The position numbers and the translations under genes were made by a program. The notes under the pieces were generated by a model. It saw only the letters and a list, made by a program, of their open reading frames with translations. It had not been told where the DNA came from and ran no database searches. From Nostoc sp. TH1S01 (GTDB lineage Bacteria > Cyanobacteriota > Cyanobacteriia > Cyanobacteriales > Nostocaceae), in NCBI GenBank assembly GCA_018993265.1, contig JAGKSW010000035.1, positions 1-64,000 of the forward strand: a stretch of DNA of 64,000 nt, read 5' to 3'. This document shows positions 1 through 8,883 of this stretch, piece by piece (the stretch's first letter is position 1; the number at the start of each line of letters is the position of its first letter).

Positions 1-132
1 AAAATCTGAACGCTAGATATCTTCCAATACGGTTCGGTTAAGATCCCCCCGCCTGCGGCGACCCCCTTAAAAAGCAAGGCTGTTTCATTCCTAAAACAGG
101 TAAAATTGCAAGTTTTGAGGGGGTAAAAAATT

Positions 133-255
133 ATGGATGCTTCTGTGATTGAACATCTGCAACAAGTTGAAGACTTTAGAACGACTGATGGTCGGAGACA
201 TCAACTTTGTTTAATGTTGCACTACTACCGAATAATGCTTCTAATAAGCTGTTAA
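133..255 (+). pseudogene. ISAs1-type transposase N-terminal remnant
   Basis: An ATG opens 40 codons whose product contains VEDFRTTDGRRHQL, resembling the N-terminal segment of ISAs1/H-repeat-associated transposases (IEHL...DFR...GRRH). The similarity ends after about 30 residues and the frame stops at TAA, far short of the roughly 370 residues of the family. No DDE catalytic region follows. The rest of 1-545 is non-coding, with several HIP1 octamers. I read it as a dead 5' fragment of an insertion sequence; the family assignment rests on one short motif. Confidence 0.45.
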
Positions 256-545
256 GCACCTAATTTGCAGTTTAGACCACAGGGGGAGCAGAGGGGCAGA
301 GGAGCAGAGGAGAAGGTTTAATTCATTTATTCACTATTTTAATAGTGCAACTTAAATGCTGATTAGCTTATACGGCGATCGCATATATTGTTAATGCTCA
401 AGTGACATTGCCGATGGAATCATATCAGGCGATCGCCTTTACAAATCTACACCAAAAAAGCGATCGCTGGAGTTTTCATACAGTCGTTACTTTTACTCCT
501 AACAATGCGATCGGAGTGTATCTAAATCTTGCTCATTTATCACAA

Positions 546-1493
546 TTAATATAATGCCTTCACCCACTGCCATTCTTGTGCCAATCCCTCCCGCAGCGGA
601 ACTTGCGGCTGATACCCTAAAACTTTCTGCGCTTGGGATATATCCGCAGCGGTATGGCGTGCATCTCCCATTGCTTTTTCAATGTAGTTTTTCTTAATAG
701 GTTGACCGACAATTTCTGCCATTGTGTCCAAAACTTCGGTTAACACGACTCGGCTACCACCACCAATGTTCAAAATTTTACCCACAGCGTTAGCTTCACT
801 CGCTGCTGCCAAATTTGCCGCTACCACATCACTCACAAACGTAAAGTCTCGCGTTTGCTGTCCATCTCCATAAATCGGAATTGCTTCATCCTGTAAAACA
901 GCTTTGAAAAACTTATGAAATGCCATATCTGGGCGCTGTCTCGGCCCATAAACTGTAAAATAGCGCAATGACACAATCGGCACATCAAAGTTTTTCTGAT
1001 ACAGTCCACATAAACGTTCTGCTGCTAACTTGGTAATGCCATAGGGTGAAACCGGATGGGGGTGAGTGCTTTCGTGGGTGGGTAAAGTTTCAGCATCACC
1101 GTAGACGCTAGATGTGGAAGCAAATACTAATCTTTTAAGATTTTTAGCATCCTTTGCTGCTTCTAATAAAACTTGTGTAGAATTGATGTTCCGTTCAGTA
1201 TAAGCACGGAAACCTTGACCCCAACTAGCCCTGACTCCTGCTTGGGCTGCTTGATGGTAAATAATTTCTACATCTTGGAGTAAGGTTTGCCAGTCTAAAA
1301 ACTGTATATTTCCTTCAATTAATTTAAAGTTAGGCCAGCAGCTTAAGTGAGAAACGTTCTTACGTTTTAATACTGGATCATAATAATCATTAAATTCATC
1401 GATGCCAATTACTTCTTCTCCTTGTTGTAACAGCACTTCTGCAATGTGAGAACCAATAAAACCTGCTGCTCCCGTAACAATAATTTTCGTCAT
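546..1493 (-). CDS. NAD-dependent sugar-nucleotide epimerase/dehydratase (UDP-glucuronate 4-epimerase-like)
   Basis: Extended short-chain dehydrogenase of 315 residues. The NAD-binding loop GAAGFIGSH lies at residues 8-16 (G8, G11, G14). The catalytic triad is visible as the Ser of ASTSSVYGD and the Tyr and Lys of SPYGITK. RYFTVYGPRQRPDMAF and the later DFTFVSDVV segment are typical of UDP-glucuronate/UDP-glucose 4-epimerases that supply sugars for polysaccharide synthesis in the cytosol. I chose the ATG at 1493 because it puts the Rossmann strand (TKIIVTG) right at the start; an upstream ATG at 1535 would add 14 unconserved residues. No sugar-pathway partner is adjacent, so the exact substrate is inferred from family only. 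Confidence 0.85.
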   Translation of the reverse strand: MTKIIVTGAAGFIGSHIAEVLLQQGEEVIGIDEFNDYYDPVLKRKNVSHLSCWPNFKLIEGNIQFLDWQTLLQDVEIIYHQAAQAGVRASWGQGFRAYTERNINSTQVLLEAAKDAKNLKRLVFASTSSVYGDAETLPTHESTHPHPVSPYGITKLAAERLCGLYQKNFDVPIVSLRYFTVYGPRQRPDMAFHKFFKAVLQDEAIPIYGDGQQTRDFTFVSDVVAANLAAASEANAVGKILNIGGGSRVVLTEVLDTMAEIVGQPIKKNYIEKAMGDARHTAADISQAQKVLGYQPQVPLREGLAQEWQWVKALY

Positions 1494-2155
1494 GTTGTCT
1501 ATTGACCCGTTTTTTTGATAATTTCCTGATTGCAATATTCACAGGTTAATACTTATCCAGGACTTCCGCAAAAATCGCCAAAAAGCTTAATTTATCGAAC
1601 TGCCAAGTCGTCAAACATACCAATAAATCTTAGAGTCTGCGTAAGTCCTATTATCTTGTGGGAACGTCATCATTTAGCAATAATAATAATGTTTAAATTA
1701 ATCATAGGAATATAGCAGGACTTCTTCTGTATACTTATTGATATCTCCTGGCAATAATTTAAGTTTAAACATAGTAATGACGTAAGTTATTCACTTGAAA
1801 ATAGAGGCTAGAGATTAGAGGCTAGGGGTTAGAAAAGAAAGTTTTTGATGTTTGATGATATTAACTAGTGCAGTACGGCAAAAATAAAGATCCCATTTCA
1901 AGTTAGTGAAAAGCTTGTGATATGAGCTTATTGACTTTTGACTTCCGCGTAGCGGTACTAGCCTCTAGCCCCTAGCCTCTAATCCCTAAACGTAGGACTT
2001 GCATCAGTACCTAAATTAGTGAAAAATTGATCCGCGAGTAGTTCTAGTACAGCGTGGCAGAAATATGGCTGCCACTGTCAATGGTGCAAGAGTTAGAAAT
2101 TGACTTTTGACTTCCTAGACTGTTCTCGTGTCACAAGGCACGCAAGAGGAAATCA
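1494..2155. other. Intergenic region with a MITE-like element and heptameric repeats
   Basis: No convincing gene. It holds a small element with inverted termini (1559-1649, listed separately) and blocks of degenerate heptamers of the tagaggc/ggctagg type at about 1803-1836. The inverse form (agcctctagcccctag) appears at about 1958-1990, so the two blocks could pair across 130 bp. The phrase tgacttttgacttcc occurs twice (near 1932 and 2101). This is typical Nostocales short tandemly repeated sequence. An ORF at 1530-1715 runs through the element and is not believed. Confidence 0.6.
1559..1649. repeat. MITE-like element with AGGACTTmCGCA-type inverted ends
   Basis: The left end reads aggacttccgca (1559-1570) and the right end tgcgtaagtcct (1638-1649), an 11/12 inverted match, 91 bp overall. 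An internal run close to the left end (aaaaatcg...agcttaatttatcg) recurs in a diverged copy at about 33129-33250, which also ends in tgcgtaaatcct. It has no coding capacity. Probably a non-autonomous transposable element; no transposase with these ends is in the window. Confidence 0.5.
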
Positions 2156-3436
2156 GTGAAAGTTTTAGTTGTAGGTAACGGCGGGCGTGAACACGCTATA
2201 GCATGGAAATTATTGCAATCTCCGCAAGTTGAACAGGTCGTCTGTGTGCCAGGAAATGGCGGTACAGCTAATATGGCAGGTTGTCAAAACTTGCCCTTGG
2301 CAGTGGATGATTTTGCGGGAATTAGCCAATATGCCTTAGCAAATAACATTTCTTTGGTAGTCGTCGGGCCAGAAGTTCCACTGGCGAAGGGAATTATAGA
2401 CTACTTGCAAGCTAAGGGACTGATGGTATTCGGCCCTGTCAGAGCGGGAGCGCAAATTGAAGCTAGTAAAGCTTGGGCAAAATCACTGATGCAAGAAGCT
2501 GGTATTCCTACAGCTAAAGCGGCGGTATTTACGGAAGCAGCAGCAGCAAAATCTTATGTGCAAGCTCAAGGTGCGCCGATAGTTGTGAAAGCTGATGGCT
2601 TGGCAGCAGGTAAAGGTGTAATAGTTGCTACTACAATAGAACAAGCAGAGAGTGCCATTGATGCGATTTTTCAAGGGCAGTTTGGCAGTGCTGGTGAGTT
2701 TGTTGTCATTGAAGAGTGTCTATTTGGACAAGAAGTATCGGTGTTAGCCTTGACCGATGGGTTAACCATTCGCCCCCTACTGCCAGCACAAGACCATAAG
2801 CGAGTCGGGGAAGGTGATACAGGCGAAAATACTGGCGGGATGGGTGCATACTGTCCAGCGCCAATTGCCACACCAGAGTTAATGGCAAGGGTGCAAACAG
2901 ATGTTTTAGAAAAAGCGATCGCTACTCTTCGCAGCAAAGGTATAGATTACCGGGGTGTACTTTACGCCGGGTTAATGATTACCCCCGAAGGCGACTTTAA
3001 GGTGTTGGAATTTAACTGTCGCTTTGGCGATCCCGAAACCCAAGTAATTTTGCCGTTGTTAGCTACACCCTTATTAGACTTAATTTTGGCTTGTGTCGAA
3101 CAGCGTTTAGGCGAAGTCCCCATTACTTGGCACAGTGGCGCAGCCGCTACCGTGGTGGCGGCTTCTGGTGGTTATCCGGGGGATTATCAAAAAGGCAAGG
3201 TAATTACAGGGATTGACGCAGCAGAAACAGCAAAAGCCACTGTATTTCATGCCGGGACAAAATTGAACGACCAACAGCAAGTTGTGACTGATGGCGGACG
3301 GGTATTAAATGTGACAGGCACAGGCGAAAACTTTCAACAAGCGATCGCTCAGGCTTACACAGGACTGAAATCTATCCAGTTTGAAGGAATATATTATAGG
3401 AGAGACATTGGCTATAGAGTGCTGAATCAAGTATGA
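2156..3436 (+). CDS. purD: Phosphoribosylamine--glycine ligase (GARS)
   Basis: Catalyses ATP-dependent joining of glycine to 5-phosphoribosylamine, the second step of de novo purine synthesis, in the cytosol. The 426-residue product has the family's usual length. The N-terminal signature VGNGGREHAIAWKL is at residues 6-19, the ATP-grasp nucleotide loop at VVKADGLAAGKGVIV, and the metal/substrate segment at LEFNCRFGDPETQ. The start is GTG at 2156, with AAGAGGA about 7 bases upstream; no in-frame ATG lies close by. nblS follows on the same strand after 180 bp of repeat-rich spacer, so co-transcription is possible but not shown. Confidence 0.97.
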   Translation: MKVLVVGNGGREHAIAWKLLQSPQVEQVVCVPGNGGTANMAGCQNLPLAVDDFAGISQYALANNISLVVVGPEVPLAKGIIDYLQAKGLMVFGPVRAGAQIEASKAWAKSLMQEAGIPTAKAAVFTEAAAAKSYVQAQGAPIVVKADGLAAGKGVIVATTIEQAESAIDAIFQGQFGSAGEFVVIEECLFGQEVSVLALTDGLTIRPLLPAQDHKRVGEGDTGENTGGMGAYCPAPIATPELMARVQTDVLEKAIATLRSKGIDYRGVLYAGLMITPEGDFKVLEFNCRFGDPETQVILPLLATPLLDLILACVEQRLGEVPITWHSGAAATVVAASGGYPGDYQKGKVITGIDAAETAKATVFHAGTKLNDQQQVVTDGGRVLNVTGTGENFQQAIAQAYTGLKSIQFEGIYYRRDIGYRVLNQV

Positions 3437-3616
3437 AGTATGAAGTGTGAAGTATGAAATGTATTTTGCTTTAGCCTACGGTAACGGCATTGCTAAGCAA
3501 CCTTCAAAATTCAGACTTCAGAATTCAGACTTCAGACTTCTCTCTACCCCATTGGGCAAATTAACTGTTAATTTTTTAGTTGTTGGGGTTTATCACAAAA
3601 ACTACTAACAACTTGA

Positions 3617-5515
3617 TTGAAAATGTTAGCTCTGTTAAAAACAATCCGAGAAGCGATCGCCAATTGGTGGTCAGATTTCACCCTCCAAACTAAGCTGTTA
3701 GCTGTTGCCACTTTGGTGGTTTCTTTGGTGATGAGTGGTCTGACCTTTTGGGCTGTAAATACAATTCAGCAAGATGCGCGTTTGAATGACACCCGATTCG
3801 GCCGCGACTTGGGACTGCTGCTTGCTGCTAACGTTACCCCCCTGATTGCAGAAAATAATCTGACTGAGATTGCCCAATTTTCCCAAAGATTTTATAGCAG
3901 TACTTCGAGTGTGAGGTATATGCTTTACGCTGACGAAGGCGGCAAAATCTTTTTCGGGATTCCATTTTGGGAACCAGAGGTGGAAAACTCTTTGTTGACA
4001 ATTGAGCGGCGAATACAATTACCAGAAGATTACCCTGGTAATGACGATAAGCCAATGGTGCGGCAACATAACACCCCCGATGGTATTGTCACAGATGTAT
4101 TTGTCCCACTGATTGTTGATAAAAAATACTTGGGTGTCTTGGCTATTGGCATCAACCCCAACCAAACGGCCGTAATTTCCACTAACTTCACCCGTGATGT
4201 TACCATCGCCGTGTTTATCACAATTTGGGTAATGGTGATTTTGGCGGGGGTAATTAATGCTTTAACCATCACCAAGCCGATTAAAGAACTGCTAGTTGGT
4301 GTCAAACAAATCGCCACCGGGAATTTTAAGCAGCGCATCGATTTACCCCTAGGCGGCGAACTCGGAGAGTTGATTCTCAGTTTTAATGATATGGCAGAGC
4401 GTCTAGAACGCTATGAAGAACAAAATATTGAAGAACTAACCGCCGAAAAAGCCAAGCTCGAAACTTTAGTTTCTACTATCGCCGATGGTGCTGTGTTGAT
4501 TGACAACAACATGCAGGTGATTTTAGTCAACCCCACAGCCAGAAGGATTTTTGCCTGGGAAGGTAATGATGTAGTCGGTAGTAATGTCCTGCACCAATTA
4601 CCCCCCGCCATTCAGATGGAAATCACCCGTCCCTTGTACGAAATGGCTGCGGGTGAATGCGACAGTGCTGAGTTCCGCATTCATCTTAATCAACCAACTA
4701 AGCGCACCATTCGGATTTTATTAACTACGGTGCTGAATTTACAACGGGAAAGTATTAAAGGAATTGCGATTACTGTACAAGATATTACACGAGAAGTAGA
4801 ACTCAACGAAGCCAAAAGCCAATTTATCAGCAACGTTTCTCATGAATTGCGGACACCGTTATTTAATATCAAATCTTTTATTGAAACTCTGCACGACTAC
4901 GGCGAAGATTTGAGTGTAGAACAGCGTCAGGATTTTCTCAAAACCGTTAACCATGAAACCGATCGCCTGACTCGTTTAGTTAACGATGTTTTAGACTTAT
5001 CTAAGTTAGAATCTGGTCGCAGTTATAACTTTGATGGTGTAGACCTCGCCCAAGCTATTGAACAAACACTGCGAACTTATCAACTCAACGCTAAAGATAA
5101 AGGGATTGAACTTATTCAAGAAGTCGCACCTAATTTACCACTAGTCATGGGTAATTATGATTTGTTACTCCAAGTTTTAGCTAATTTGGTCGGAAATGCT
5201 CTGAAATTTACCAAAGCTGGCGGTCAAGTCGCTCTCCGCGCCTATCAATTAGATCCCAAACCCCATTCGCAAAATCAATCTCCCCGTGTGCGCGTGGAAG
5301 TAGCTGATACTGGTATTGGTATTGCTTCCGAAGACCAACAAGCAATTTTTGACCGCTTCTTCCGAGTGGAAAACCGAGTCCACACTTTAGAAGGTACGGG
5401 TTTGGGTTTATCAATTGTGAGGAATATTGTGGAAAGACATGGAAGCAAAGTTCACTTGGTCAGTGAAGTTGGCGTAGGTACAACTTTCTGGTTTGATTTA
5501 GCTTTATTTGATTAG
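3617..5515 (+). CDS. nblS: Sensor histidine kinase NblS (Hik33/DspA type)
   Basis: Membrane histidine kinase of up to 632 residues. Order: helix TM1 (about 26-46), periplasmic sensor (about 50-190), TM2 (about 194-215), HAMP, PAS (about 275-385), HisKA with phospho-acceptor His near residue 409 in FISNVSHELRTPLFNIKSF, then HATPase_c with N box (NLVGNALKF), G1 (DTGIGI) and G2 (GTGLGL). The sequence around the His is characteristic of NblS/Hik33, which controls high-light, cold and nutrient-stress responses and phycobilisome degradation in cyanobacteria. The longest frame starts at TTG 3617; the ATG at 3623, two codons in, is more likely. No response regulator is adjacent, which is usual for this kinase. 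Confidence 0.9.
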   Translation: MKMLALLKTIREAIANWWSDFTLQTKLLAVATLVVSLVMSGLTFWAVNTIQQDARLNDTRFGRDLGLLLAANVTPLIAENNLTEIAQFSQRFYSSTSSVRYMLYADEGGKIFFGIPFWEPEVENSLLTIERRIQLPEDYPGNDDKPMVRQHNTPDGIVTDVFVPLIVDKKYLGVLAIGINPNQTAVISTNFTRDVTIAVFITIWVMVILAGVINALTITKPIKELLVGVKQIATGNFKQRIDLPLGGELGELILSFNDMAERLERYEEQNIEELTAEKAKLETLVSTIADGAVLIDNNMQVILVNPTARRIFAWEGNDVVGSNVLHQLPPAIQMEITRPLYEMAAGECDSAEFRIHLNQPTKRTIRILLTTVLNLQRESIKGIAITVQDITREVELNEAKSQFISNVSHELRTPLFNIKSFIETLHDYGEDLSVEQRQDFLKTVNHETDRLTRLVNDVLDLSKLESGRSYNFDGVDLAQAIEQTLRTYQLNAKDKGIELIQEVAPNLPLVMGNYDLLLQVLANLVGNALKFTKAGGQVALRAYQLDPKPHSQNQSPRVRVEVADTGIGIASEDQQAIFDRFFRVENRVHTLEGTGLGLSIVRNIVERHGSKVHLVSEVGVGTTFWFDLALFD

Positions 5516-5817
5516 ACTTCTTGCGCGTATGTTAGAACTCAAGAATTTTATATCTCACGCAAAGGCAAGGCAGCGCGTTGGGGAGACAGCGCCGTGGGCG
5601 GCTTTGCCACGCCAGTCGATGAAGATACAAAAGCATAATCGGCAACTACAAAAATCAAAAAAACCTAGTAGTTCCACTATGTGACACCCCAAGGTGCGGA
5701 ATGTGAGATACAAGAGACTCCATGAATAAAATTCACAACGAGGGTATGAAAATGTCTTACCCTCACACCCTCACACCCCTACACCCATTGTTATTGAAGA
5801 AGTCAGGGATCTGACAA
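5516..5817. other. Intergenic region with GC-rich dispersed repeat
   Basis: No gene seen. Around 5560-5620 is a GC-rich stretch (cacgcaaaggcaaggcagcgcgttgg and onward) containing ggcagcgcgttg, the same opening as the 44-bp repeats at 48230 and 63263, but diverging afterwards. A related inverse-looking stretch lies at 14110-14175. Near 5750-5780 are short ccctcacacccctacaccc repeats. The flanking genes are convergent. Confidence 0.5.
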
Positions 5818-6732
5818 TTAAAGCCAGCCAACAATCATCCCTGCCAGTAAAATAAAGCCAATCCACACATTCTGTCGAAACATTTCGCCATAAGCCGCAT
5901 TCGGCAAGTCTTGCTGTTTCAATCGCCAATATTGCCAAACCCAACCGATACTAGCCAATGCAAGAGTTATCCAAAAAGCTAGGTGTAGGTGAATGACAAT
6001 ACCCAGCCAGCCTAATAACAAGATTGTGCCGATAAAGAAAATACCTATAGCATCTGGGGCATAATCACCAAAAAACAAAGCACTAGAATTAATACCTATG
6101 CGTCGGTCATCTTCGCGATCGCTCATGGCATACACAGTATCAAATCCCAGCGTCCACAGTACAGTTGCGCCCCAAAGTAACCAAGTTGGTTGAGAAAGGC
6201 TTTGAGTAACTGCACTCCAGCTAATCAACACCGCAAAACCCCAAGCAATAGATAGTACCAATTGTGGCACAGGAAACACGCGCTTTGCCCCTGGATACAG
6301 TAGAATTACGGGGACGGCGGCAACCGATAGCCAGAAGCTCAGAGGGTTCAGATAAAATGCCAGCATCGCCGCACATCCCAGGGCGATAATAGCCACTACA
6401 ATGCCAACTTTAATTGATAACGCACGAGAGGCTAAAGGGCGATCGCGTGTTCTTTCAACTTCTGGGTCGATATCCTTATCCCACAAGTCATTGACTACAC
6501 ACCCAGTTGCACTTGTGGCCAGAGTACCCAAAACAATCACTCCCACCAAAGGTAAAGGCGGTTGACCAGCCGCCGCCAAAACCACAGCCCACAGGGCAGG
6601 AATCATTAAAATTAACCGCCCTTCCGGTTTATGCCACCGTAAAAGTCGGATAATCACAGACCACACAGGTTCTTGGTTGCGTTCTGGCGTACTCAACATA
6701 GAAATCAAGCAAAGATTACTAAATTTTGACAA
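5818..6732 (-). CDS. 4-hydroxybenzoate polyprenyltransferase (UbiA family)
   Basis: Integral membrane prenyltransferase that attaches a solanesyl-type chain to 4-hydroxybenzoate, an early step of plastoquinone synthesis in cyanobacteria. The 304-residue protein carries both Asp-rich motifs that bind the Mg-diphosphate: NDLWDKDID (about 83-91) and DREDDRRIGI (about 205-214). Eight or nine hydrophobic helices are visible. The N-terminus may begin at the ATG 6732 or at Met12 (MLSTPERNQEPVW), closer to the usual family start. It is divergent from ppx, with 373 bp between. Confidence 0.88.
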   Translation of the reverse strand: MSKFSNLCLISMLSTPERNQEPVWSVIIRLLRWHKPEGRLILMIPALWAVVLAAAGQPPLPLVGVIVLGTLATSATGCVVNDLWDKDIDPEVERTRDRPLASRALSIKVGIVVAIIALGCAAMLAFYLNPLSFWLSVAAVPVILLYPGAKRVFPVPQLVLSIAWGFAVLISWSAVTQSLSQPTWLLWGATVLWTLGFDTVYAMSDREDDRRIGINSSALFFGDYAPDAIGIFFIGTILLLGWLGIVIHLHLAFWITLALASIGWVWQYWRLKQQDLPNAAYGEMFRQNVWIGFILLAGMIVGWL

Positions 6733-7105
6733 GTTAACACTTCTTTACATCTATAGAATAACTTTATTTGTTATTTGTAAAAACACAACCTAAATTTGCA
6801 ACGATGGATACATAATTCATCGTTAAAAATTAGGGGTGTAAAAGAATAAGGGTAAAGGGGTATAGGGGAAAGCACATCAATAAGTTGATGCAAATCCTTG
6901 ATATATAGAGGCTACTTCTTAACCCTTGCACGCTTATACGCTTACACCCGCCGCAAAAAGGCTTCGTCAATTAAGTTGTAAATGGCAGGGTAAATCTACA
7001 GGCTAAAGGCGAGAGACTAAGTATATTACTCAGCACTCAGCCCTTGTCTCTATAGTCCGCAATCCCATCTTTTATCGTCCTTCCTAAATAAAGAGAGAAA
7101 ACTAG
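6733..7105. other. Divergent intergenic region
   Basis: Lies between the divergent prenyltransferase and ppx genes and must hold both promoters. AT-rich next to the prenyltransferase start. The middle has short repetitive phrases (gggtgtaaaagaataagggtaaaggggtatagggg). AAAGAGAG at about 7090 can serve as ribosome binding site for ppx. I see no further small gene. Confidence 0.4.
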
Positions 7106-8755
7106 ATGCTAAATTTAGTTTCTGCTAGCTGGGAGAGTGTGAAAACTCAACCAGTTCAGCAACACCGGATTATTGCTGCCATTGATTTGGGAACTAATTC
7201 TCTGCACATGGTAGTGGTAAAAATTGACCCAACCCTACCAGCTTTTAGCATTTTTACCAGAGAAAAAGAGACTGTGAGACTGGGCGATCGCGATTTAGTT
7301 ACTGGCGAGTTAAAACCAGAAGTGATGGATAGGGCGATCGCCACTTTAAGACGCTTCCAAGCAGTTGCAAAAACTTTTAATGCCGAAACTATCATTGCTG
7401 TAGCTACCAGTGCAGTGCGGGAAGCCCCCAACGGCAAAGATTTTCTCCACAAAATAGATAGCGAGTTGGGTTTAAGCGTTGACTTAATTTCTGGTCAAGA
7501 AGAAGCACGCCGCATCTATTTAGGAGTGCTGTCGGGGATGGAATTTAACAACCAGCCCCACATCATTATTGATATTGGCGGTGGTTCCACAGAAATTATT
7601 TTGGGAGATAGCCAAGAACCACGCACACTCACCAGTACCAAAGTCGGCGCAGTCCGGCTAACTGGGGAATTCATCACCACTGACCCCATTAACAATAGCG
7701 AGTTGCAATATCTGCAAGCTTATGTCAGGGGAATGTTAGAACGTTCTGTAGAAGATGTTTTAGCAAATATTCAATTTGGCGAATCGCCGCGGTTGGTAGG
7801 AACATCCGGCACAATTGAAACTTTAGCCATGATTGATGCTAGGGAAAAGTTAGGTACTGTACCTTCCACCCTGAATGGCTATCAATTAAGTCTTCAAGAT
7901 TTGCGTGGCTGGGTGAATCGCTTGGCAAAGATGACCAATGTGGAAAGAACAACTATTCCCGGTATGCCAGAAAAGCGGTCAGAAGTGATTTTGGCAGGTG
8001 CGGTAGTTTTGCAAGAAGCAATGACCTTGTTGGGTGTAGATGCGGTCACACTATGCGGACGGGCGTTGCGCGAAGGTGTAATTGTCGATTGGATGCTGAC
8101 TCACGGTTTAATTGAAGACCGCTTGCGTTACCAAAGTTCAATTCGCCAGCGCAGTGTATTGAAACAGGTTAGCAAATACCACATCAATATTGAACATAGC
8201 GATCGCGTGGCTGTTTTTGCCCTGAGTTTATTTGACCAAACTCAAGGTATTCTCCACAACTGGGGAGATGATGAACGTCAACTTTTATGGGCAGCAGCCA
8301 TCTTACACAACTGTGGTCACTATATCAGCCATTCATCTCACCACAAACACTCATACTATCTAATTCGCAATGGTGAATTATTAGGCTATACCGAAACCGA
8401 AATCGAAATTATTGCTAACTTAGCCCGTTATCATCGCAAATCGCCACCAAAAAAAAAGCACGAAAATTTCCGCAATTTGTTGAGTAAAAATCATCGACAA
8501 ATAGTCAGTCAATTAAGTGCAATTCTCCGATTAGCTGTTGCTTTAGATAGACGACAAATTGGGGCAATATCTCAGGTAAAATTCAGGTATTATCCTGATT
8601 TACAACAGGTTCATCTAGCAATTTTTCCCTCTCATTCTGATGATGATTGCTCTTTAGAAATGTGGAGTTTAGATTACAAAAAAGGCGTATTTGAAGCAGA
8701 GTTTGGAGTGAAGTTAGTTGCGGCTTTGGAAACTGCTAAATTCGCAGTTAACTAG
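7106..8755 (+). CDS. ppx: Exopolyphosphatase (Ppx/GppA family)
   Basis: Releases terminal phosphates from polyphosphate (or removes the 5'-phosphate of pppGpp). The 549-residue protein starts with a Ppx/GppA actin-like domain: IAAIDLGTNSLHMVVVKID (about 23-41), the Glu-bearing AVATSAVREAPN region, and the second phosphate loop IIDIGGGSTEII. The C-terminal half is HD-like, with WAAAILHNCGHYISHSSHHKHS. Length and order match long bacterial Ppx enzymes. The 3' end is followed within 21 bp by a MITE-like element. Confidence 0.92.
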   Translation: MLNLVSASWESVKTQPVQQHRIIAAIDLGTNSLHMVVVKIDPTLPAFSIFTREKETVRLGDRDLVTGELKPEVMDRAIATLRRFQAVAKTFNAETIIAVATSAVREAPNGKDFLHKIDSELGLSVDLISGQEEARRIYLGVLSGMEFNNQPHIIIDIGGGSTEIILGDSQEPRTLTSTKVGAVRLTGEFITTDPINNSELQYLQAYVRGMLERSVEDVLANIQFGESPRLVGTSGTIETLAMIDAREKLGTVPSTLNGYQLSLQDLRGWVNRLAKMTNVERTTIPGMPEKRSEVILAGAVVLQEAMTLLGVDAVTLCGRALREGVIVDWMLTHGLIEDRLRYQSSIRQRSVLKQVSKYHINIEHSDRVAVFALSLFDQTQGILHNWGDDERQLLWAAAILHNCGHYISHSSHHKHSYYLIRNGELLGYTETEIEIIANLARYHRKSPPKKKHENFRNLLSKNHRQIVSQLSAILRLAVALDRRQIGAISQVKFRYYPDLQQVHLAIFPSHSDDDCSLEMWSLDYKKGVFEAEFGVKLVAALETAKFAVN

Positions 8756-8775
8756 GAAACAGTAAAGCTTAAATT

Positions 8776-8883
8776 GTAGGGTGCGTTATAGCAACGCTGA
8801 ACGCACCGAAAGATATGGTGCGTTACAGCTAATCCTGATTCTCTCAAAATCCCAAATCTTTCCATAGCCGTAACACACCCTAC
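8776..8883. repeat. Small inverted-terminal element between ppx and a kinase gene
   Basis: gtagggtgcgtta (8776-8788) and taacacaccctac (8871-8883) are inverted with one mismatch, enclosing about 80 bp with further ggtgcgtta/aacgcacc words. A related hairpin with ggtgcgtta/taacgcacc is at 12131-12157. The right terminus contains the complement of the TAG stop codon (8880-8882) of the downstream-reading histidine kinase gene, so the element appears to have landed at that gene's end and supplies its stop. Confidence 0.5.

Noticed and set aside
1530-1715. 61-codon plus-strand frame
   Set aside because: It runs through the MITE-like element at 1559-1649, and its translation has no protein-like pattern.
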